Source: an uncultured Clostridia bacterium (lineage in GTDB: Bacteria; Bacillota; Clostridia; Oscillospirales; CAG-272). Taken from it: 10,965 bases of DNA. The notes below the pieces were generated by a model, which was given only the letters and a program-made list of their open reading frames with translations, was not told the origin of the DNA and did not search any database. Shown here piece by piece: positions 6,122-10,965 of the stretch; the first letter of the stretch is position 1, and every line of letters starts with the position of its first letter. The stretch is taken from NCBI GenBank assembly GCA_904502055.1, contig CAJGDZ010000047.1, positions 1 to 10,965 on the forward strand. Reading direction: 5' to 3'. Position numbers and translations under genes: made by a program.

Positions 6122-6390
6122 TATTCAAAAAAGACTGTGACGAAGACGGTCGAAAACAGCTTGTTTCCAGAGAGCCGACGGGTGCTGTGAGTCGGTAACG
6201 GCGTTTTCTGTGACTTATCCCTTCCGAGTCGGAGGTGCGAACGCAAAAGCAAGTAGCGCTTCACGTGAATGCTACGTCAGTGCATAGGAATTGCTGGATT
6301 CCAAAGAGTGGCAACGCTGTTGCAATTTGAGTGGTACCGCGAGTGTTTATTACACCCGTCTCAAAGAAAGAGACGGGTGTTTTTTATTTT
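6122..6390 (+). ncRNA. T-box riboswitch leader 1 (leucine specifier likely)
   Basis: A tRNA-sensing leader. The 14-base-class T-box motif appears as AATTTGAGTGGTACCGCG (6324-6341). Its UGGU (6332-6335) would pair with an uncharged tRNA 3' end with discriminator A. Stem I closes with GACT/AGTC (6133-6136, 6227-6230) and contains the pair GAAG/CTTC (6142-6145, 6221-6224), the AGAGAG bulge region (6169-6174), and a distal helix CCGAC/GTCGG with a GGTG-containing loop (6180-6190). Stem III is GCAAC-GCT-GTTGC (6311-6323). In the antiterminator, TTTGAG (6326-6331) pairs with CTCAAA (6360-6365), which is also the foot of the terminator, so the two folds exclude each other. The specifier is CUU at 6214-6216 followed by A, or UUA one base later; both are leucine. 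Confidence 0.93.
6352..6390 (+). terminator. Regulated terminator of T-box 1
   Basis: A perfect 11 bp stem ACACCCGTCTC/GAGACGGGTGT (6352-6362, 6370-6380) with a 7-base loop and a T run from 6381. Its 5' arm overlaps the antiterminator's CTCAAA, as expected for a T-box switch. Confidence 0.93.
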
Positions 6391-6419
6391 CAATTTATCA
6401 AAGAAAGGATGATGTAAGT

Positions 6420-8687
6420 ATGGCAACGGTTTCTCAGGAAAAGCTTATGGAGGTCGCGTCCCGAATTCGCGAAATGCGTGCAATTTGCGGCCTTGGCGAG
6501 ACCGAAATGGCAGAAAAAACAGAGGTCAGCCTTGACGAATACCGTCAGTACGAAAACGGTCAGCTTGACTTCCCCTTCACCTTCATTCATAAATGCGCGC
6601 TCACCTTCGGCATCGGTATCAGCGATCTTCTGGAGGGTAAGAGTGCCCACCTCTCGTCCTACACCATCACCCGTAAGGGTCAGGGTCAGGCAACGGCCAA
6701 GGAGGACGGCATCGACATTCAGAACCTCGCCCCCAACTTCCGCAAGAAGATCGCCGAGCCGTATTGGGTGCACTACGAGTACGATCCCGAGCTTCAGAAT
6801 AAGCCCATCCACACCGCCAAGCACTCCGGCCAGGAGTTTGACTTTGTGATGAGCGGCCGCCTGAAGATCCAGATCGGCGACAATGTGGAATACCTCAGCG
6901 AGGGTGACAGCATCTACTACAACAGCTCCACGCCTCACGGCATGATCGCCGTGGACGGACGCGACTGCTACTTTGTAGCTATCATTCTCCCCGGCGAGAA
7001 CGAGAAGGAGACCGTCGTACGCGACACGCTCTTCCCCACGCGCACAAGCGACCGTCCGCTCATCAGCGAAAAATTCATTCATATGACCGAGAACGAGAAG
7101 GGCTATCCCACCGCCATCGAGTTTGAGAATGAGGACAAATTCAACTTTGCCTTTGACGTGGTGGACGCCATTGCCAAGCGTGAGCCCGACAAGCTGGCGA
7201 TGCTCCACATCGACAAATATAAGAACGAGCGCCGCTTTACCTTCAACGATATGAAGCGCGGCTCGGCACAGGTGGCCAACTACTTCAAGTCACTTGGCAT
7301 CAAGAAGGGTGACCGCGTTATGCTGGTGCTTAAGCGCCACTACGAGTTCTGGTTCTCCATCCTCGCGCTTCACAAGCTGGGTGCGATCGCCATCCCTGCC
7401 ACGCATCAGCTGCAGGCACACGATTTCGAGTACCGCTTCAACAGCGCCGAGATCAGCGCCGTGGTGTGCACCGCCGATGACGGGGTTTCCGAGCAGATCG
7501 ACAAGTGCCTTGACAAATGTCCCAGCCTTAGGACCCGTGTTCTTGTGGGCGGCAAGCGCGACGGCTGGCGTGATTTTAATGAAGAATATCCCCTCTTCAG
7601 TGCCCACTTCTACCGCACCGAGGACACACCCTGCGGCAAGGATCTGATGCTGATGTTCTTCACCTCGGGCACGACGGGCTATCCCAAGATCGCGGCCCAC
7701 ACCTACGAATATCCGCTCGGACACTACATCACCGCCAAGTATTGGCACGGCGTCAGCGAGGACGGACTTCACTTCACCATCTCGGACACCGGCTGGGGTA
7801 AGGCTCTTTGGGGCAAGCTCTACGGTCAGTGGCTGGCGGAGGGTGCGGTCTTCACCTACGATTTCGACCGCTTCGATGCGTCCGAGATCCTTCCGATGTT
7901 TGCCAAATACCACATCACCACCTTCTGCGCACCTCCCACCATGCTCCGCATGATGATCAAGCAGGATATCTCAAAATACGACCTCACCTCCATCCGTCAT
8001 ATGACCACGGCAGGCGAGGCGCTCAACCCCGAGGTCTACCGCCAGTTTGAAAAGGCAACGGGCCTGCAGATCATGGAGGGCTTCGGCCAAACCGAGCTTA
8101 CGCTGGCCATCGCCAACCTGATGGGCGGCACGCACAAGCTTGGCTCGATGGGTAAGCCCAGCCCGCTTTACGATATCCTCATCGTCGATCCTGACGGCAA
8201 CCCCGTTCCCGACGGTGAGACCGGTGAGATCGTGGTTCGCCTTGGCGAAAAGACCCCCTGCGGCCTGTTTGCCGGCTACTACCGCAACGAGGAGAAGACC
8301 CGTGAGGTCCTGCACGATGGCTTCTACCATACGGGCGACACCGCGTGGCGTGATGAGGACGGCTTCTATTGGTATGTCGGACGTGTGGACGACGTCATCA
8401 AGTCCTCGGGCTACCGTATCGGTCCCTTCGAGATCGAAAGCGTCATCATGGAGCTTCCCTACGTTCTGGAGTGCGGTGTTTCCGCCGTCCCCGACGAGGT
8501 CCGAGGTCAGGTGGTCAAGGCCAGCATCGTACTGACCAAGGGCACCGAGCCCACCGAGGAGCTCAAGAAGGAAATTCAGGACTACGTCAAGAAGAATACC
8601 GCGCCGTATAAATACCCCCGTATCGTGGTATTCCGTGACGAGCTTCCCAAGACCATCAGCGGAAAAATCCAGAGAAATAAGCTTTAA
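6420..8687 (+). CDS. XRE-cupin-acyl-CoA synthetase fusion protein 1
   Basis: A 755-residue three-domain protein. Residues about 8-68 are a Cro/XRE helix-turn-helix (RIREMRAICGLGETEMAEK, then YRQYENGQ). Residues about 105-190 are a cupin (HSGQEFDFVMSGRL with H135; STPHG with H173). Residues about 225-755 are an AMP-forming ligase of the medium-chain acyl-CoA synthetase type: P-loop T415-SGTTGYPK423, SDTGWGKALWGKLYGQW, EGFGQTE, GD at 639-640, GRVDDVIKSSGYR from 654, and catalytic K749 in PKTISGK. It should turn a carboxylic acid, ATP and CoA into acyl-CoA, AMP and pyrophosphate. Ordinary members have about 550 residues, so the first 200 are an added regulatory part. The ATG at 6420 follows AAGGA at a 10-base distance; the longer frame from 6291 would run through the T-box. 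The substrate is not readable; a branched-chain or aryl acid is inferred from the T-box. Confidence 0.9.
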   Translation: MATVSQEKLMEVASRIREMRAICGLGETEMAEKTEVSLDEYRQYENGQLDFPFTFIHKCALTFGIGISDLLEGKSAHLSSYTITRKGQGQATAKEDGIDIQNLAPNFRKKIAEPYWVHYEYDPELQNKPIHTAKHSGQEFDFVMSGRLKIQIGDNVEYLSEGDSIYYNSSTPHGMIAVDGRDCYFVAIILPGENEKETVVRDTLFPTRTSDRPLISEKFIHMTENEKGYPTAIEFENEDKFNFAFDVVDAIAKREPDKLAMLHIDKYKNERRFTFNDMKRGSAQVANYFKSLGIKKGDRVMLVLKRHYEFWFSILALHKLGAIAIPATHQLQAHDFEYRFNSAEISAVVCTADDGVSEQIDKCLDKCPSLRTRVLVGGKRDGWRDFNEEYPLFSAHFYRTEDTPCGKDLMLMFFTSGTTGYPKIAAHTYEYPLGHYITAKYWHGVSEDGLHFTISDTGWGKALWGKLYGQWLAEGAVFTYDFDRFDASEILPMFAKYHITTFCAPPTMLRMMIKQDISKYDLTSIRHMTTAGEALNPEVYRQFEKATGLQIMEGFGQTELTLAIANLMGGTHKLGSMGKPSPLYDILIVDPDGNPVPDGETGEIVVRLGEKTPCGLFAGYYRNEEKTREVLHDGFYHTGDTAWRDEDGFYWYVGRVDDVIKSSGYRIGPFEIESVIMELPYVLECGVSAVPDEVRGQVVKASIVLTKGTEPTEELKKEIQDYVKKNTAPYKYPRIVVFRDELPKTISGKIQRNKL
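7902..8073 (+). repeat. Near-identical DNA segment shared by the two ligase genes (copy 1)
   Basis: This stretch matches 10543-10714 almost base for base, with scattered mostly third-position changes. It includes a 41-base identical block starting at 8022 (second copy at 10663). It encodes the part around FCAPPTMLRMMIKQDISKYDL and AGEALNPEVYRQFEKATG. Strong purifying selection, recent duplication or gene conversion could explain it. Confidence 0.8.
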
Positions 8688-8710
8688 TTCAAAAAAGTCC
8701 AAAGAAATGC

Positions 8711-8739
8711 TTGACAAAGCCCTCAATTTATGATAAAAT
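8711..8739 (+). promoter_or_regulatory. Promoter of second T-box unit
   Basis: TTGACA (8711-8716), a 17-base spacer and TAAAAT (8734-8739) with TGA before it, very like the promoter of unit 1. It begins 23 bases after the first ligase stop, with no terminator in between, so transcripts of gene 1 may also run into T-box 2. Confidence 0.85.
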
Positions 8740-8745
8740 ATCCGT

Positions 8746-9016
8746 ATGTTAAAAGGCGTTGACGAAGAGGACGCGGTAAAGTAACCATCCAGAGAAGTGG
8801 CGGTCGGTGCAAGCCACTATGGTGAAACCCGTTGTTTGTAGCTTCCGAGCCGAGAGGAAGAAAGCGTTTGCCGTAGACCCTCTCCGTGATTGCTGCGTAA
8901 AGGCATAGGAATTGATGGATTCCAAGAGTGGCGGTTCTCCGCAATTTGAGTGGTACCGCGGGTGTTGTTTTTCACACTCGTCTCAAAGTCATTTAGCTTT
9001 GGGACGAGTGTTTTTT
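8746..9016 (+). ncRNA. T-box riboswitch leader 2 (specifier uncertain)
   Basis: The second tRNA-sensing leader, with the identical T-box motif at 8943-8960, UGGU at 8951-8954, antiterminator TTTGAG (8945-8950) with CTCAAA (8982-8987), and stem III GCGG/CCGC (8931-8942). Stem I closes with GGC/GCC (8755-8757, 8849-8851) and GAAG/CTTC, has AGAGA at 8791-8795, and a distal helix AGTGGC/GCCACT with loop GGTCGGTGCAA (8802-8812), a good match to the tRNA-elbow-binding loop. The specifier is not settled. Aligned on the conserved CUUCCGAG block it is UUU (8835-8837, Phe), or UUG one base later (Leu). An AGTA (8780-8783) facing GAA (8824-8826), which resembles the canonical specifier-loop motif, would instead give CCC (8828-8830, Pro). 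Confidence 0.92.
8974..9016 (+). terminator. Regulated terminator of T-box 2
   Basis: A 15 bp stem (8974-8988 with 8997-9011; one G-U pair) with an 8-base loop, followed by T. The 5' arm contains the antiterminator's CTCAAA, giving the usual either/or switch. Confidence 0.92.
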
Positions 9017-9039
9017 CGTCCCACGAAAGGTAGGAGCAT

Positions 9040-10965
9040 ATGCAAAAGATTACCGGACTGGATTTTAAGATCCAAGAAATGGCGGCACGTATCCGCGAGC
9101 TGCGCGAGATCGAGGGCATCTCCCTTGAGGATATGGCGGCCAAGACCGGCGTCACTCCCCGGGAGTACGCCGACTGCGAAAGCGGAAAGAGCGATCTGAA
9201 CTTTACTTTTATCTATCGTTGTGCGCTGGTATTCGGTGTCAACGTCACCGACATCATCGAGGGCTACAGCCCCAACCTTCGCTCGTACACCGTAACGCGT
9301 GCGGGCGGCGGTCAGCATATCGCGCAGGCGCACGGTATGACCTATTATAACCTGGCTTACGCCTTCCAGAACCGTATTGCCGAGCCGCTTTTCGTGCGAA
9401 GTGTATACGACGAGGAAGCGCAGCACCGCGACATCGAGCTGACCTCGCACGCAGGTCAGGAATGTGACATCGTCGTGGAGGGACAGCTGATGGTGCAGGT
9501 GGGCGACCACAAGGAAGTGCTCGGCCCCGGCGACAGTATGTACTACAACAGTGAAACGCCGCACGGTATGATCGCCGTCGGCGGCAAGGACTGTGTGTTC
9601 TACGCCATCGTTCTTAACCCCACGGGCGAGCCCATTCCCGAGCTGGCCACGCCCAAGGCCATCGCAAGCACCGGCGAGATCAAGCACGACACCAAGGACA
9701 GAATCTACAAAAAATACATCGACGTTACCAAGAACGACAAGGGCACGCCCACGTCGATCACGTTTAAGAATACGGAAAACTTCAACTTCGCATTCGATCT
9801 TGTGGACGAGCTGGCCGAGCGTGAGCCCGAAAAGCTGGCAATGCTCCACATCTCAAAGGATCATACCGAGCGCCGCTTTACCTTCCGCGATATGAAGAGA
9901 GCGTCGGCACAGTGCGCCAACTACTTCAAGTCGCTGGGTATCAAAAAGGGCGACCGCGTTATGCTGGTGCTCAAGCGTCACTACCAGTTCTGGTTTGCGA
10001 TGCTGGGTCTGAACAAGCTGGGCGCCATTGCGATCCCTGCCCCCAACCAGCTTCAGGAGCACGATTTTGAGTACCGCTTCCGCACGGCGGGCATCAGTGC
10101 CATCCTTTGCACGGCAGACGGCGATACCGCCGCCCAGGTGGAAAACGGCGCGAAGGATATCCCCACGCTAAGGCACCGCATTCTCGTTGGCGGTGAGCGC
10201 GAGGGCTGGCGTAAGTTTGACGAGGAATACACGCTTTACAGCACGCACTTTGACCGCACCGAGGATGCTCCCGGCGGCGACGATCTGATGCTGATGTTCT
10301 TTACGTCGGGCACGTCGGGCTATCCCAAGATCGCGGCACACAATTACAAATACGCTCTCGGTCACTTCCACACCGCCAAATACTGGCACAACGTGGATCC
10401 CGACGGACTTCACTTCACCATTTCGGACACCGGTTGGGCCAAGGCTATGTGGGGTAAGCTCTACGGCCAGTGGCTGTGTGAGGCGGCGACCTTCGTTTAC
10501 GATTTCGATCGCTTTGATGCCGCCGACATTCTTCCCCTCTTTGCCAAATACCAGATCACCACGTTCTGCGCACCGCCCACCATGCTCCGCATGATGATCA
10601 AGCAGGACATCTCGAAATACGACCTCTCCTCCGTCCGTCATATGACCACGGCCGGCGAGGCACTCAACCCCGAGGTCTACCGCCAGTTTGAAAAGGCAAC
10701 GGGTCTGCAGATCCTTGAGGGCTTCGGTCAGTCCGAGAGCACCATGATCATCGGCAATATGCGCGGTGCTTCGCACAAGATCGGCTCGATGGGCAAGCCC
10801 GCTCCCATTTACAAGGTCAGCCTTGTGGATGCCGACGGCAACCCCGTTCCCGACGGTGAGACCGGCGAAATCGTGATCGACGTTCAGGGCGGCGCTCCTT
10901 GCGGCCTGTTCACCGGCTATTACGGCGATCCCGAAAAGACCGCCGAGGTATGGCACGACGGCTTC
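9040..10965 (+). CDS. XRE-cupin-acyl-CoA synthetase fusion protein 2, 3' partial
   Basis: A paralogue of the previous gene. 642 residues are visible and about 110 C-terminal ones, including the catalytic Lys, lie beyond the window. The domain order is the same: XRE helix-turn-helix (about 14-72; RIRELREIEGISLEDMAAK, then YADCESGKSD), cupin (HAGQECDIVVEG with H137; ETPHG with H175), then the AMP-forming ligase with P-loop T422-SGTSGYPK430 and SDTGWAKAMWGKLYGQW. It is close to copy 1 in the ligase core but differs in the predicted acyl-pocket region: EGFGQSESTMIIGNMRG against EGFGQTELTLAIANLMG in copy 1. A different acid is therefore plausible. The start at 9040 has AGGAG only 3 bases away and a GAAAGG 9 bases away; the second is like copy 1 and probably the functional site. 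Control is by T-box 2 directly upstream. Confidence 0.9.
   Translation, partial: MQKITGLDFKIQEMAARIRELREIEGISLEDMAAKTGVTPREYADCESGKSDLNFTFIYRCALVFGVNVTDIIEGYSPNLRSYTVTRAGGGQHIAQAHGMTYYNLAYAFQNRIAEPLFVRSVYDEEAQHRDIELTSHAGQECDIVVEGQLMVQVGDHKEVLGPGDSMYYNSETPHGMIAVGGKDCVFYAIVLNPTGEPIPELATPKAIASTGEIKHDTKDRIYKKYIDVTKNDKGTPTSITFKNTENFNFAFDLVDELAEREPEKLAMLHISKDHTERRFTFRDMKRASAQCANYFKSLGIKKGDRVMLVLKRHYQFWFAMLGLNKLGAIAIPAPNQLQEHDFEYRFRTAGISAILCTADGDTAAQVENGAKDIPTLRHRILVGGEREGWRKFDEEYTLYSTHFDRTEDAPGGDDLMLMFFTSGTSGYPKIAAHNYKYALGHFHTAKYWHNVDPDGLHFTISDTGWAKAMWGKLYGQWLCEAATFVYDFDRFDAADILPLFAKYQITTFCAPPTMLRMMIKQDISKYDLSSVRHMTTAGEALNPEVYRQFEKATGLQILEGFGQSESTMIIGNMRGASHKIGSMGKPAPIYKVSLVDADGNPVPDGETGEIVIDVQGGAPCGLFTGYYGDPEKTAEVWHDGF
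10543..10714 (+). repeat. Near-identical DNA segment shared by the two ligase genes (copy 2)
   Basis: The second copy of the segment at 7902-8073, offset by 2641 bases, in the same reading frame and the same domain of the paralogous ligase. Confidence 0.8.

Noticed and set aside
6291..6419. N-terminal extension of the first ligase from 6291
   Set aside because: The extra codons translate the T-box and terminator, which are RNA structure; the ATG at 6420 has a proper ribosome binding site.
6390..7208. Minus-strand open frames opposite both ligase genes (also 7290-7913, 7971-8726, 8989-9849, 10168-10956)
   Set aside because: They come in matching pairs only because the sense genes are paralogues. 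None has a start signal or domain.

Overview
The window looks like a chromosomal piece of an anaerobic, Gram-positive, gut-type member of the Clostridia. Pointers are a reverse rubrerythrin next to a rubredoxin (clostridial oxygen defence), strong AGGAG-type ribosome binding sites, sigma-A promoters with TGn-extended -10 boxes, two T-box leaders, and intracellular glycosidases for plant oligosaccharides. The main genes are G+C-rich with many CCC, GAG and GCC codons. One short block (about 4,390-5,440) is visibly A+T-richer. No species can be named from the sequence alone.

Layout. (1) 1-913, oxidative stress: the end of a reverse rubrerythrin, a terminator, a 51-residue rubredoxin with an unusual C-x-C first metal knuckle, and a terminator. 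(2) 920-4,355, sugar use: a GH36 alpha-galactosidase and a GH43-type five-bladed propeller glycosidase. Each has its own promoter, there is no terminator between them, and a perfect-armed palindrome precedes the GH36 gene. (3) 4,390-5,470, A+T-rich module: a membrane-anchored zinc-ribbon protein on the minus strand and an 80-residue Cro/XRE regulator on the plus strand, diverging from a region full of CTCAA/TTGAG half-sites. The block is framed by two nearly identical hairpin terminators. (4) 5,473-6,060: a GNAT acetyltransferase on the minus strand. (5) 6,086-10,965, the most interesting part: two tandem copies of one unit, each made of a strong promoter, a T-box riboswitch with its terminator, and a gene for a three-domain protein (XRE helix-turn-helix, cupin, medium-chain acyl-CoA synthetase type AMP-forming ligase). 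The second gene runs off the window end.

How it may work together. T-boxes normally sense uncharged tRNA and switch on amino-acid biosynthesis, uptake or tRNA charging. Here they gate acyl-CoA ligases that also carry a DNA-binding domain and a small-molecule-binding cupin. I infer that the two ligases activate branched-chain or aromatic acids (for example isovalerate or phenylacetate) so that they can be reductively carboxylated back to amino acids when the matching tRNA is uncharged. The specifier of the first T-box reads as leucine in either plausible register (CUU or UUA). That of the second is ambiguous (UUU Phe, UUG Leu or CCC Pro). The ligase substrate and the specifier reading are inference. 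The T-boxes, domain order and duplication are visible in the sequence.
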